A DNA stretch of 64,000 nucleotides from Silanimonas lenta DSM 16282 (GTDB lineage Bacteria; Pseudomonadota; Gammaproteobacteria; Xanthomonadales; Xanthomonadaceae). The stretch is from positions 186,001-250,000 of the forward strand of contig NZ_KE386844.1 in NCBI RefSeq assembly GCF_000429065.1, read 5' to 3'. The notes beneath the pieces were generated by a model. It was not told the DNA's origin. It did not search any database and saw nothing but the letters and a program-made list of their open reading frames with translations. This document shows, in pieces, positions 8,506-20,234 of the stretch; the stretch's first letter is position 1; every line of letters starts with the position of its first letter. The position numbers were made by a program, and so were the translations under genes.

Positions 8506-9264
8506 TCAGGTCCAATCCACCACCCCGAAGGCATCGAGCAGCTCGTCGCAGACCACCGCCCACTCGTTCGCCACCGCGCTGTTGGCCACCGGCGCGCGCC
8601 ATACCGGGCGCCGCGCCGCCAGCGCATCGGCCACGGCGATGGAGCGGCGCAGCCAGGGCGTGCGCACCGCGAACTGCTGCGAGAGCCGGGCCGCGGTCTG
8701 CGCATGCTGGCGGGCCCGCGGGTTCAGGGCGTTGATGACGAACTCGGCCGGGGCGAGGCCCGGGTTCATGTGCTCGCCGATCGACACCGCCTCGGCGAGC
8801 AAGGACGAAACGCCGTCGACGGCGTAGGCCTCGGGCTGCAGCGGCACCACGAGGCGCTGCGAGGCGGCGAGCGCGGCGGTGAGGCGCAGGCCGATCGCCG
8901 GCGCGGTGTCGATGACGATGAAGCCGAAGGCCCTGGACAGGGACTTCAGGTGCCCGATGGCATTGAAGGCCTGCGAGAGCTGGCCGCGATCGGTGGCATT
9001 GAGTGCCGGCGAGGCCGGCAGCACGGCGATGTTCGCCTCGAAGCCGGCCATCGGCACCGGCTCGCCCTCGGCGCCGAACAGACGCTCCGCGCCATCCGCC
9101 TTCAGCGCCCGCCCGCGGTCGGCCAGCGTGCCGGTGAGGTTGCCCTGGGCGTCGAGGTCCACCGCGAGCACCTTGTTGCCCCGTTCCGCGGCCCGGAAGG
9201 CGAGGTGCGCGGCCAGCGAGGTCTTGCCCACGCCGCCCTTGTGGTTGGCCACCGTCACGATCAT
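8506..9264 (-). CDS. Orphan ParA-family ATPase
   Basis: The protein has 252 residues starting MIVTVANHKGGVGKTSLAAH. It has the deviant Walker A KGGVGKT at about 10-16, DLDAQGNLTG and the IDTAPAIGLRLTAALAAS switch region. It belongs to the ParA/MinD superfamily of positioning ATPases, but no ParB-like or cargo gene adjoins it. A strong ribosome site (AAGGAGG) precedes the chosen ATG; the frame extends upstream to 9873 only as antisense of the carbonic anhydrase gene. It is distinct from the true ParA at 1940. The cargo is unknown; chromosome, plasmid-remnant or organelle positioning are all possible. Confidence 0.85.
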   Translation of the reverse strand: MIVTVANHKGGVGKTSLAAHLAFRAAERGNKVLAVDLDAQGNLTGTLADRGRALKADGAERLFGAEGEPVPMAGFEANIAVLPASPALNATDRGQLSQAFNAIGHLKSLSRAFGFIVIDTAPAIGLRLTAALAASQRLVVPLQPEAYAVDGVSSLLAEAVSIGEHMNPGLAPAEFVINALNPRARQHAQTAARLSQQFAVRTPWLRRSIAVADALAARRPVWRAPVANSAVANEWAVVCDELLDAFGVVDWT

Positions 9265-9375
9265 GCGCTCCTCCTTACCCACCGGACCAGGAGCGCAGTG
9301 TCGGTGCCGGCCGGGAGCGAGGCAACCGGCCCCGGGCTCCGTACACTGTCGCCCCGCCCCTGCTCCGGTGATGCC

Positions 9376-9918
9376 ATGGCCATCCGCCCCTTCCGCGACA
9401 CCTTCCCCGTACTCGGCCAGCGCTGCTACGTCGACGAGGCGGCACAGCTGATCGGCGACGTGGTGCTGGGCGACGATGCCTCGCTCTGGCCCGGCGTGGT
9501 GGTGCGCGGCGATGTCAACCACATCCGCATCGGTGCCCGCACCAATGTGCAGGACGGCACGGTCATCCACGTGACCCACGAGGGCCCCTATACCCGTCCG
9601 GGCGGTTTCCCCACCCTGATCGGCGATGACGTGACCATCGGCCATGCGGCCTGCATCCATGCCTGCACCATCGAGGATGCCTGCCTGATCGGCATGAAGG
9701 CCCTGGTGCTCGACGGCGCGGTGGTGCGCCGGCACGGCTTCGTCGGCGCCGGCGCGGTGGTGCCGCCGGGCAAGGTGGTGGAAAGCGGCGAACTGTGGCT
9801 CGGCAATCCGGCGAAGCCGGTGCGGCGCTTGAGCGACCGCGAGATCGAGCAGCTCTACTACTCGGCGAAGCACTACGTGCGGCTCAAAGACCAGTACCTC
9901 GGCCTGCCGCCGGGCTGA
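9376..9918 (+). CDS. Gamma-carbonic anhydrase family protein (left-handed beta-helix)
   Basis: The protein has 180 residues made of hexapeptide repeats, including LWPGVVVRGDVNHIRIGART and IGDDVTIGHAACIHACTIED. Three candidate metal-binding histidines are visible, in VIHVTH and GHAACIH. Such proteins (YrdA/CaiE-like) form trimers with a metal site between subunits; some are carbonic anhydrases and many have unproved activity. The start at 9376 (MAIRPFRD) fits the family N-terminus. It is divergent from the orphan ParA gene and converges on the YkgJ gene, with 11 bp between the ends. Confidence 0.88.
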   Translation: MAIRPFRDTFPVLGQRCYVDEAAQLIGDVVLGDDASLWPGVVVRGDVNHIRIGARTNVQDGTVIHVTHEGPYTRPGGFPTLIGDDVTIGHAACIHACTIEDACLIGMKALVLDGAVVRRHGFVGAGAVVPPGKVVESGELWLGNPAKPVRRLSDREIEQLYYSAKHYVRLKDQYLGLPPG

Positions 9919-9929
9919 ACGGCCCGGGC

Positions 9930-10187
9930 TCAGCCAGCCGCGGTCAGCCGCTCCCAGGCCGCGAGCGTGGCGAGCGCCTCGGCCCGGCCACTACCGCACA
10001 TCGCCGGCTCGGGCTTCAGCGAGCGGCAGACCGCCGGGCGCGCCGGGTCGCCGAAGAGCCGGCAGCGGTTCCCGGCATCCAGCTGCACGCAGCGCACCCC
10101 GGCCGGCTTGCCGCCGGGCATGCCGGGAATCGGCGAGCTGATCGACGGCGCGATGCAGCAGGCCCCGCAGCCCGCCCGGCAGTCCAT
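9930..10187 (-). CDS. YkgJ-family cysteine cluster protein
   Basis: The protein has 85 residues with Cys at CRAGCGACC near the start, then VRCVQLD, NRCRLFG and AVCRSL. This CxxxCxxCC...C...C pattern is that of YkgJ/UPF0153 putative zinc- or iron-chelating proteins; their function is not known. The gene begins 9 bp after the aroE stop on the same strand, so it is the last gene of the hemB-aroE run. Confidence 0.85.
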   Translation of the reverse strand: MDCRAGCGACCIAPSISSPIPGMPGGKPAGVRCVQLDAGNRCRLFGDPARPAVCRSLKPEPAMCGSGRAEALATLAAWERLTAAG

Positions 10188-10196
10188 CGGCGCGGC

Positions 10197-11039
10197 CTAC
10201 TCGGCGCTGTGCAGGGCCGGCCCCCGGGCACGCAGCTCGGCATAGACCGGGTCGGTGTCGGGGCGCTGGCCATGCCAGAGGCGGAAGGCCTCGGCGGCCT
10301 GCTCCACCAGCATGCCGAGGCCGTCCAGCACGGTCTCGCAGCCCTGCGCCCGGGCCCAGCTCAGGAAGGCGATGGCCGCCTCGCCGTAGCTCAGGTCCAC
10401 CGCCAGGGTGCGCGCCGAGACCAGGCTGGAGGGCAGATCCATGCGGTCGCTGCCGCGGCCGGCCGAGGTGGCGTTCACCACCATGTCGAAGACGCCGAGT
10501 TCCGGCAGGTCCTTCCAGTAGCGGGTATGCACCCGCCCCGGCTCGCCGAGCCGGTCGGAGAGCGCATCGGCGCGCTCCGGCGTGCGGTTGACGATCCACA
10601 GGCTGTCGATGCCGGCATCCAGCAGGGCCGGGGCCACGCCATGCGCGGCGCCGCCGGCGCCCAGCAGCAGCACCTTGCGCGCCCGCAGGTCGAGGCGGTG
10701 GCGCTCGGTGAGGTCGTGCACGAGGCCGGTGCCGTCGGTGTTGTCGCCATGCCAGCCGCCGGCGCCGCGGATCAGGGTGTTCACCGCCCCGCAGCGCCGC
10801 GCCCGCGCCGAGAGCGTGGCGCAGAGCGCCCGCGCCGCCGCCTTGTGCGGCAGGGTGATGTTGAGCCCCTCGCCGCCCTCGCGCTCGAAGGCCGCCACCG
10901 CCGCCGCGAAGCCCTCGGGCGGCACGTCGATCAGCTCGTAGCGCAGGGGAATGCCGCACTGCTCGCCAAAGGCGGCATGGATGCGCGGCGAGAGCGAATG
11001 GGCGACGGGATGGCCGATCAGGGCATAGCGGGCGGTCAT
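10197..11039 (-). CDS. aroE: Shikimate dehydrogenase (NADP+)
   Basis: The protein has 280 residues with the N-terminal SKL-like motif [13 protein letters not shown]. The catalytic lysine lies in [10 protein letters not shown] and the aspartate in NTDGTG. A glycine-rich NADP loop, [11 protein letters not shown], and the NRTPERA segment, whose arginine selects NADP, are also present. It reduces 3-dehydroshikimate to shikimate in aromatic amino acid synthesis. The gene follows hemB by 14 bp on the same strand. Confidence 0.95.
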   Translation of the reverse strand: MTARYALIGHPVAHSLSPRIHAAFGEQCGIPLRYELIDVPPEGFAAAVAAFEREGGEGLNITLPHKAAARALCATLSARARRCGAVNTLIRGAGGWHGDNTDGTGLVHDLTERHRLDLRARKVLLLGAGGAAHGVAPALLDAGIDSLWIVNRTPERADALSDRLGEPGRVHTRYWKDLPELGVFDMVVNATSAGRGSDRMDLPSSLVSARTLAVDLSYGEAAIAFLSWARAQGCETVLDGLGMLVEQAAEAFRLWHGQRPDTDPVYAELRARGPALHSAE

Positions 11040-11053
11040 GGGCGCTCTCCTTC

Positions 11054-12157
<1,104 letters not shown>

Positions 12158-12171
12158 CTACACTCGGGCGG

Positions 12172-14784
12172 ATGGACGCCCCTCCGCCCGCCCCCGGCAG
12201 GATGCCGCCAAACCCGCCCACGCCGGACCCGCTCGTCGCCCTGCGGGAGGAGAACGCGCGGCTACAGGCCGAGCTGGAACGCCACTCGCGGGCGCTGCGC
12301 GTGCAAGAGGCGCTGTTCGCCATTTCCGAGGTGGCGAACTCCGGTCGCCCCACCCGCGAGGTGCTCTCCGAGCTGCACCGCATCGTCGGCACCCTGATGT
12401 ATGCCGAGAACTTCTTCATCACCCGCTGGAATCCGGCCGGGCGCCGGCTACGCTTCGTCTACTTTGCCGACAGCGCCGCCCCGGACAGCATCGAGACCGG
12501 GGTCGAGTTCGAGGAGGCCGAGCTGCCGGGCAGCCTCACCCTCGAAGTGATCCGCCGCGGCCGGCCGCTGCGCGGCCCCTCGCGGGCGCTGGCCCGATCC
12601 CTCGGGATCGAGGCTACCGCCGGACCGGAGAGCCACGATTGGCTCGGCGTGCCGATCTCCGGGCCGGACGGCCCGAGCGGCGCGGTGGTGGTACAGAGCT
12701 ACGATCCGGCAATCGGTTACGGGCCGGAGGAAGAGCAGCTGCTGGTGTACGTGGCCGAGCACATCGGCACCGCCCTGGAGCGCCACGAGGGCAAGCGGGC
12801 GCTGGAGGAGCGGGTGCAGCAGCGCACCGAGGCCCTGCGCGCCGAGGTGCTGGAGCGCCAGCGCGCCGAGCGCCTGCAGGCCGCGCTCTACCGCATCACC
12901 GCTCTCGCGAGCCGACACGAGCGCGAGGAGGACGAGCCGCGCTTCTATGCCGAGGTGCATGGCATCGTCGGCGAGCTGATCGACGCCCGCAATTTCTACA
13001 TCGCGCTATGGGACGAGGAGCGCGACGAGATCAGCTTTCCTTACTCGGTGGACGAGAAGAACCCGGCGCGCCCCCCGCGCCATGCCGGCCGGGGGCTCAC
13101 CGAGCACGTCATCCATACCGGTGAGCCCCTCCTGGTGAGCGATGCCACCGCCCGCGGCCTGCAGGCTGCGGGGGTGATCCAGCGCAGCGGTACGCCGGCG
13201 ATGTGGTGGATGGGCGCGCCGATGAAGATCGACGACCAGCCGGTGGGCGTGATCGCGGTGCAGAGCTACCGCCACGACGTCGGCTATACCCCGCGCGACC
13301 TCGAGCTGCTGGGCTTCGTCGCCACCCACATTGCCACCGCCATCGGCCGCCGGCGCGCCGCCCTGGCCCTGCGCACCGCCTATCTCGAGCTGGAGCGCCG
13401 GGTGGCCGAACGCACCCGCGAGCTGGCGCTCGCCAACGAGAGCCTGCGCCAGCAGATCAGCGCCCGTGAAGGCGTGGAGCGGCAGCTCAAGCACCAGGCC
13501 CTGCACGACAGCCTGACCGGGCTGCCGAACCGGCAGTACCTGCTCGACCGTCTGGTGGCGGCGATGTCGCAGCATGCCGCGCAGCCCGAACGCCTGTTCG
13601 CGGTGCTATTCCTCGACCTCGACCGCTTCAAGGTCATCAACGATTCGGAAGGCCATCTGGTGGGCGATGCCCTGCTGCGCGAAGCGGCGCGGCGCATCGG
13701 CGAGTGCGTGCGCAGCCCCGACACCCTGGCCCGCCTCGGCGGCGACGAGTTCGCCGTGCTGCTGGAGCGCATCCGCAACATCGAGGACGCGATCCATGTC
13801 GCCGAACGCATCATGCAGGTGCTGGACCGCCCCTTCTTCGTCGAGGGCCGCGAGCTGCACAGCTCGGCCAGCGTGGGCATCGCCATGGTGCAGCCGCACT
13901 ATCACTCGGCCGAGGAGATCCTGCGCGATGCCGACGCCGCGATGTACCGGGCCAAGGCCGATGGCCGCAAGCGCTTCGCCCTGTTCGACGAGAACCTGCG
14001 GCAGGTGGCGCAGCAGCGCCTGGAGCTGGAACGCGAGCTGCGGCACGGCCTTGTAGACGCCCAGTTCATTCCCTACTACCAGCCGATCGTCAGCCTCGGC
14101 AATGGCGCCGTGCTCGGCTACGAGACCCTGCTGCGCTGGCGCCGCGCCGATGGCGAGGTACTGGCGCCGGGCGCCTTCCTCGGCCTTGCCGAGGAAACCG
14201 GCCTGATCGAGGAGATCGACTGGCGCATGTATGCCTGCGCCCTCCACGACCTGACCCGCATCGTCCCCCGCCATGCCTATGTCACGGTGAACCTCTCGCC
14301 ACGGCATCTACTGGCCCCCGACTTCGCCGGGCGCTTCCTCGAGCTCGTCGAGGCCCAGCGCGCGCTGCCCTCGCGGATCTGCGTGGAGGTGACGGAGGGC
14401 GCGCTGATCGACCGCAAGGACGTGGCCCGGGCGGCCTTGGAAACCCTGCACCGGGCAGGCGTGCGGATCGTGCTCGACGATTTCGGCACCGGCTACTCGG
14501 CGCTCTCCTACCTGCAGCACTTCCCGCTGCACGGGCTGAAGATCGACCGCAGCTTCGCCTCAACCTTGGAGGGCGGGGGCCGGGGCGGCTCGCGCCCGAT
14601 CATCCGCGCCATCGTCGCCATGGCGAACTCGCTCGAGCTCGAGGTGGTGGGCGAGGGCATCGAGACCGAGGAACAGCGCCAGGCCCTCTGGACCCTCGGC
14701 GTGCGCCAGGGCCAGGGCTACCACTTCGGCCGCCCGGCACCGCTCGAGCACTGGCTGGCGCAATCCACCGCGGACGCCACCTGA
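12172..14784 (+). CDS. Dual GAF sensor diguanylate cyclase/phosphodiesterase (GGDEF-EAL)
   Basis: The protein has 870 residues and no membrane segments. Order: short coiled coil, GAF 1 (about 50-205), coiled coil, GAF 2 (about 245-400), coiled coil, GGDEF (about 445-607), EAL (about 615-868). The cyclase site is intact (GGDEF at 523-527) and an RxxD inhibitory I-site (RSPD) lies five residues before it. The phosphodiesterase site also looks intact: E651 in YETLLRW (ETL for EAL), VNLSPRHL, EVTEG, DDFGTGYS, LKIDRSF and GEGIE. It may therefore make or degrade c-di-GMP according to cytoplasmic GAF signals. It is divergent from hemB. Confidence 0.92.
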   Translation: MDAPPPAPGRMPPNPPTPDPLVALREENARLQAELERHSRALRVQEALFAISEVANSGRPTREVLSELHRIVGTLMYAENFFITRWNPAGRRLRFVYFADSAAPDSIETGVEFEEAELPGSLTLEVIRRGRPLRGPSRALARSLGIEATAGPESHDWLGVPISGPDGPSGAVVVQSYDPAIGYGPEEEQLLVYVAEHIGTALERHEGKRALEERVQQRTEALRAEVLERQRAERLQAALYRITALASRHEREEDEPRFYAEVHGIVGELIDARNFYIALWDEERDEISFPYSVDEKNPARPPRHAGRGLTEHVIHTGEPLLVSDATARGLQAAGVIQRSGTPAMWWMGAPMKIDDQPVGVIAVQSYRHDVGYTPRDLELLGFVATHIATAIGRRRAALALRTAYLELERRVAERTRELALANESLRQQISAREGVERQLKHQALHDSLTGLPNRQYLLDRLVAAMSQHAAQPERLFAVLFLDLDRFKVINDSEGHLVGDALLREAARRIGECVRSPDTLARLGGDEFAVLLERIRNIEDAIHVAERIMQVLDRPFFVEGRELHSSASVGIAMVQPHYHSAEEILRDADAAMYRAKADGRKRFALFDENLRQVAQQRLELERELRHGLVDAQFIPYYQPIVSLGNGAVLGYETLLRWRRADGEVLAPGAFLGLAEETGLIEEIDWRMYACALHDLTRIVPRHAYVTVNLSPRHLLAPDFAGRFLELVEAQRALPSRICVEVTEGALIDRKDVARAALETLHRAGVRIVLDDFGTGYSALSYLQHFPLHGLKIDRSFASTLEGGGRGGSRPIIRAIVAMANSLELEVVGEGIETEEQRQALWTLGVRQGQGYHFGRPAPLEHWLAQSTADAT

Positions 14785-14848
14785 GCACGGCGGCCGCCGG
14801 CATCCGCACGGCGCAGGCCCTCAGCCCGCCGGCGGGGGCGGAAAAGGC

Positions 14849-14883
14849 GAAGCCTCGCCCGCCGTTGCGGCGGACGGGGCTTC
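14849..14883 (-). terminator. Probable rho-independent terminator of katG
   Basis: A long inverted repeat (arms 14849-14864 and 14868-14883, loop TTG, one wobble and one mismatch) lies 11 bp past the katG stop. On the minus strand it is followed by GCCTTTTCC, a short T-tract. It could also serve the opposing GGDEF-EAL gene, whose strand lacks T's after the stem. Confidence 0.6.
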
Positions 14884-14894
14884 GGAGCGGGGAA

Positions 14895-17159
<2,265 letters not shown>

Positions 17160-17190
17160 CTACCGTACGCCCGTCATGTTGCAGGGGGAA

Positions 17191-17227
17191 ATGGATTGTT
17201 CTTCTCGATTCAATAGCCGGAGACTAT
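17191..17227 (-). promoter_or_regulatory. OxyR operator upstream of katG
   Basis: On the minus strand the sequence reads ATAG-N7-CTAT-N7-AGAA-N7-CCAT. The OxyR consensus is ATAG-N7-CTAT-N7-ATAG-N7-CTAT; 13 of 16 specified bases match and all three spacers are exactly 7. It ends about 88 bp upstream of the katG ATG, a position suited to activation. The surrounding A+T content is higher than in the neighbouring genes. Confidence 0.8.
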
Positions 17228-17232
17228 CGAAG

Positions 17233-17242
17233 CCCCCCCCCC
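17233..17242. repeat. C10 homopolymer tract
   Basis: A run of ten C lies between the OxyR-type site and the 3' end of the diguanylate cyclase gene. Such tracts can slip during replication. It is outside any coding frame, so only promoter spacing or RNA ends could be affected. Confidence 0.6.
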
Positions 17243-17314
17243 TCACCGGCCTCTTACCCGCCACGCCTCCCTCACGGAGGGCTGCGGCTCGAAAGGGGCG
17301 CCACGGCGCCAGAT

Positions 17315-19090
17315 TCAGGCGGCGTCGCGCAGCTCGCCGGGCCCGAGGGCGACGATGCGGTTGCGGCCCTCGTGCTTGGCCCGGTACAGGGCGCGGTCGG
17401 CGGCGGCCAGCAGGCCCTCCAGCCCGGCCTCCCCGGCGGCGAGCGTGGCCACGCCGAAGCTGGCGCTGATCCGCACCTCGCCGCCGCCGTCGAGCGGGAT
17501 GGCAAGGCCGGCGATGGCGCGGCGGCAGGCCTCGGCATGCTCCAACGCCGCCTCGCGGCTGCAGCCCTCCAGCAGCACCGCGAACTCCTCGCCGCCGAGG
17601 CGGCCCACGGTGCGCCGCCGCGCCGCGGCCGGCAGGGTGCGGACGGCATCGCTCACGGCACGCAGCACCGCGTCGCCGTTGAGGTGGCCGTGCTCATCGT
17701 TGATGCGCTTGAAGTGGTCGAGATCGAAGCTGACCAGGGCGATGCCCTCGCCGCGCCTGGCGCCCCCCAGCAGGGCCTCGCCGACGAGGCGGGTGAAGTG
17801 GGCGCGGTTGGCGAAGCCGGTGAGGCGGTCGCTTTCCGAGAGGGCGCGGTAGCGCCGCTCGTCGCGGCGCAGCGACCAGGCCCAGGCCGCGGCCCCGGCC
17901 AGCAGGCCGAGCACCGAGAGCAGGGCGAGCAGGGTGTTGCGGGCCTCGGCCCGGGCCAGGCGGGCTTTCAGGATGGCGGCCTGATGGCGGGCCTCGGCCA
18001 GGCGGAAGGCCTGCTCGCGCTGCAGCATCTCGTGCTGCACCAGCTGCACGGCGCGGTCCTTGATCCGCGCCTCGTCGGCGAGCGCTCGCTCGGCCGTCAC
18101 ATAGGCCTGCAGATGCGAGAGGGCGGCGCGGTCGTCGCCACGCTGCCGGGCCACCTCGAACAGCACTTTCTCGGCCATCGCGGCCGACAGGCTGGTCGGC
18201 GCGTTCGCGGCCCGGGACAGAGCCGCACGGGCCTGGGCCTCGGCACGGGCGAGATCGCCCAGCGCCAGCAGGAGTTCGGCATCGAGGGCGTGGAGTTCGG
18301 CCGCGAGCAGGGGGTAGCCGACCGCATCGGCCACCGCGAGGCGCGCCTCGAGATGGCGCTGGGCTTCGTCGAGGCGGCCCAGGCGACGCAGATGGCGCGC
18401 CTCCAGCCCATCGATGAAGCCCTGCCAGACCCCGTTCTCCCCGGCAGCATCGCAGGTGCCCCGCAGCACACCGATGTCCGGCTCGCGCGCCACTTCCGCC
18501 AGTTCGTCGGCGCGCGCCTTGAGGTAGCCGGCGAGGCAGGCCTGGCGCGGAGACGGCTGCCCTTCCAGCACCCGCTCGGCGTAATGCCGGGTGAGCTCGG
18601 CCTTGCCCATCTCCTGGTAGAGGATCGCCGCGGTCACCCAGAGGCTGCGCAGCGCATCCCGCAACTCCGCGGGCGCCGCGTCGTACTCCAGCAGGAGGCG
18701 GTGCAGGCGGCGCAGCGCCTCCTCGAACTGGCGGATGTTGGACAGCATGTTGACGGCGAGACTGCCGGCGGCAAGGCGCAGCGCCGGTGCCTCCGCGCGA
18801 TCCGACAGGGCCTGGGCCACCGCGGCCGCCTCGCCCGGCCGCCCCTCGAGGCTCAGGCGGTAGGCCCGAAGGAGCTGGAGTTCCTCGCGCTGGGCGCGGG
18901 TGACGGGAGGCGGTCGCGCCTCCAGCGACCGGACACCGGCAAGGAACACGGGCACGTCCTGCGTGCGCAGGGCGAGCAAACGCTCCATCTCGGCCTGCAG
19001 GGCCGGATCCGTGCCGTCCCCGGGCGCAGCGCTCCCCGCGCCGGGCGAGGCCAGCAGCAGGGCCAGCAGCAGGGCGGCCCGGCAGCGCAT
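17315..19090 (-). CDS. Membrane diguanylate cyclase with helical-repeat sensor
   Basis: The protein has 591 residues. A signal peptide (1 to about 21) precedes a long alanine-rich helical region resembling degenerate TPRs (about 25-340), presumably periplasmic. A coiled coil and one membrane helix (about 384-404) follow, then a C-terminal GGDEF domain with GGEEF at 499-503 in RLGGEEFAVLLEG. The cyclase site is intact; no RxxD I-site is visible, so product inhibition may be absent. The start lies 3 bp after the stop of the putative borosin precursor gene, so the two are almost certainly co-translated. It would make c-di-GMP in response to a periplasmic or protein ligand. Confidence 0.88.
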   Translation of the reverse strand: MRCRAALLLALLLASPGAGSAAPGDGTDPALQAEMERLLALRTQDVPVFLAGVRSLEARPPPVTRAQREELQLLRAYRLSLEGRPGEAAAVAQALSDRAEAPALRLAAGSLAVNMLSNIRQFEEALRRLHRLLLEYDAAPAELRDALRSLWVTAAILYQEMGKAELTRHYAERVLEGQPSPRQACLAGYLKARADELAEVAREPDIGVLRGTCDAAGENGVWQGFIDGLEARHLRRLGRLDEAQRHLEARLAVADAVGYPLLAAELHALDAELLLALGDLARAEAQARAALSRAANAPTSLSAAMAEKVLFEVARQRGDDRAALSHLQAYVTAERALADEARIKDRAVQLVQHEMLQREQAFRLAEARHQAAILKARLARAEARNTLLALLSVLGLLAGAAAWAWSLRRDERRYRALSESDRLTGFANRAHFTRLVGEALLGGARRGEGIALVSFDLDHFKRINDEHGHLNGDAVLRAVSDAVRTLPAAARRRTVGRLGGEEFAVLLEGCSREAALEHAEACRRAIAGLAIPLDGGGEVRISASFGVATLAAGEAGLEGLLAAADRALYRAKHEGRNRIVALGPGELRDAA

Positions 19091-19093
19091 CGC

Positions 19094-19369
19094 TCAACGT
19101 CCGGGCGCGCGCTCCGGCGCCTCGTCGGGCGATTCCTCGTCCGGCGCGTCGTCGGGCAGGTCTTCCACCGGCCTCGGCTCGTCTTCCGGGGCATTCACCA
19201 GGCACCACAGCGGCGCCTGCACGCCGAAGGCCCGGGCGAGGGCGTGCGGATCGCGGGCCCGCAGGGCCTCACGGGCGGGCAGGTCGAGCGACGGATCGGC
19301 GAGCAGGGCGTCGAGGTCGGCGCCGGGCTGGCGGCCCAGGGTGTCGAGCAGGGCGATCAGCGGGTGCAT
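19094..19369 (-). CDS. Putative split-borosin precursor peptide
   Basis: The protein has 91 residues. The N-terminal half (2-50) is a small helical domain, with LIALLDTLGRQPG, ADLDALLADPSLDL and ARAFGV, that resembles the borosin-binding/LigA-like domain of bacterial borosin precursors. It is followed by a short hydrophobic stretch, PLWCLVNA (53-60), a plausible N-methylated core, and then a Pro/Asp/Glu-rich tail (61-91). There is no signal peptide. The gene begins 13 bp after the methyltransferase stop and ends 3 bp before the diguanylate cyclase start. The precursor assignment rests on context and pattern; modification is not shown. It could instead be an uncharacterised accessory protein. 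Confidence 0.65.
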   Translation of the reverse strand: MHPLIALLDTLGRQPGADLDALLADPSLDLPAREALRARDPHALARAFGVQAPLWCLVNAPEDEPRPVEDLPDDAPDEESPDEAPERAPGR

Positions 19370-19382
19370 GGCGCAGGCATCC

Positions 19383-20204
19383 CTATCCAGCCGGAGTGGC
19401 TGAACGGATGCTGACAGCAGGCTCCGCGCCATGCAAGGGCTCGGGCTCGAGCGGCCGCGCCGGGGGCAGCACGAGGGTGCTGTGCATGTGCAGCCGGGCG
19501 CCGGCGAGCCCTGCGAGCGGCAGGGTCTCGATGCGCGGCCGGCCGACCGGCAGGGTGGCGGCCTCGTAGACGATGGCCGGGTGCTCCGGGGGGTAGTCCC
19601 GGAGCAGGCGCTCCACCAGTTGCTGGCGCTGCGCCGCGCTGCTTTCGCGAACGGCATAGGTACGGTCGCCGGCCAGCCCGACCTGCCACAGCACCAGCCA
19701 GGCGCTGGTGTCGATCAGGCGCCGGTAGAACAGCAGCTGGCTTGCCTCGTAATGGGCGCAACCGACATGCCCGGGGTCGATGCCGAGATCGGCGTAGAGG
19801 CAGTCCGCGGCCGAGATGCCGGGTTCCATCACCGCCTCGAAGCCCTCGGCCCGGGCCCGGGCCACGGCCACGTGCGGCACCTGGGCGAACACCCCGGGAT
19901 GGCCGTAGAAGGCCCCCGCCACGCGGCGCCCGGCCCGCAGCCCGGCCAGCAGGGTCTCCACCATCTCGCGGTAGGTGTGCTGGCGCGGCCTGCCCTCGGC
20001 GTACAGGCCCTGGAGGCTGCGGCTGTTCGGGTTGAGGGCCAGCGCCCAGGCCTCGACGAGGGGGTCGCTGGCCGCCACCCACACCACGTCGGCACCCTCC
20101 AGCCAGCCGCGGGCCCGCGGGGTGAGGTGGGCGCCGAGCATCATGCCAAGGCCTACGCAGGCGAGGTGCGGACGGGGCGGCGAGGGCGGGGCGGCGTCGG
20201 TCAT
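19383..20204 (-). CDS. Borosin-type peptide alpha-N-methyltransferase (tetrapyrrole methylase fold)
   Basis: The protein has 273 residues of the SAM-dependent tetrapyrrole methylase fold. It carries signatures I associate with fungal OphMA and bacterial Son[66 protein letters not shown] and LWQVG. By eye R74 and Y78 align with the catalytic Arg72/Tyr76 of OphMA, and Y100 in FYGHPGVF with Tyr98. These enzymes methylate backbone amides of a peptide. Here the precursor domain is not fused, so this would be a split borosin system with the next gene as substrate. Classical corrin or porphyrin methylation is less likely because no cobalamin or sirohaem genes adjoin. Confidence 0.82.
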   Translation of the reverse strand: MTDAAPPSPPRPHLACVGLGMMLGAHLTPRARGWLEGADVVWVAASDPLVEAWALALNPNSRSLQGLYAEGRPRQHTYREMVETLLAGLRAGRRVAGAFYGHPGVFAQVPHVAVARARAEGFEAVMEPGISAADCLYADLGIDPGHVGCAHYEASQLLFYRRLIDTSAWLVLWQVGLAGDRTYAVRESSAAQRQQLVERLLRDYPPEHPAIVYEAATLPVGRPRIETLPLAGLAGARLHMHSTLVLPPARPLEPEPLHGAEPAVSIRSATPAG

Positions 20205-20234
20205 GGCGCGGGTCGCGGGAGGCCGGCACGCAGC

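Noticed and set aside
19383-20204. Calling the methylase a cobalamin or sirohaem precorrin methyltransferase
   Set aside because: It has the fold but no cob, cbi or cys neighbours, and its motifs ([21 protein letters not shown]) fit the peptide N-methyltransferase branch better.
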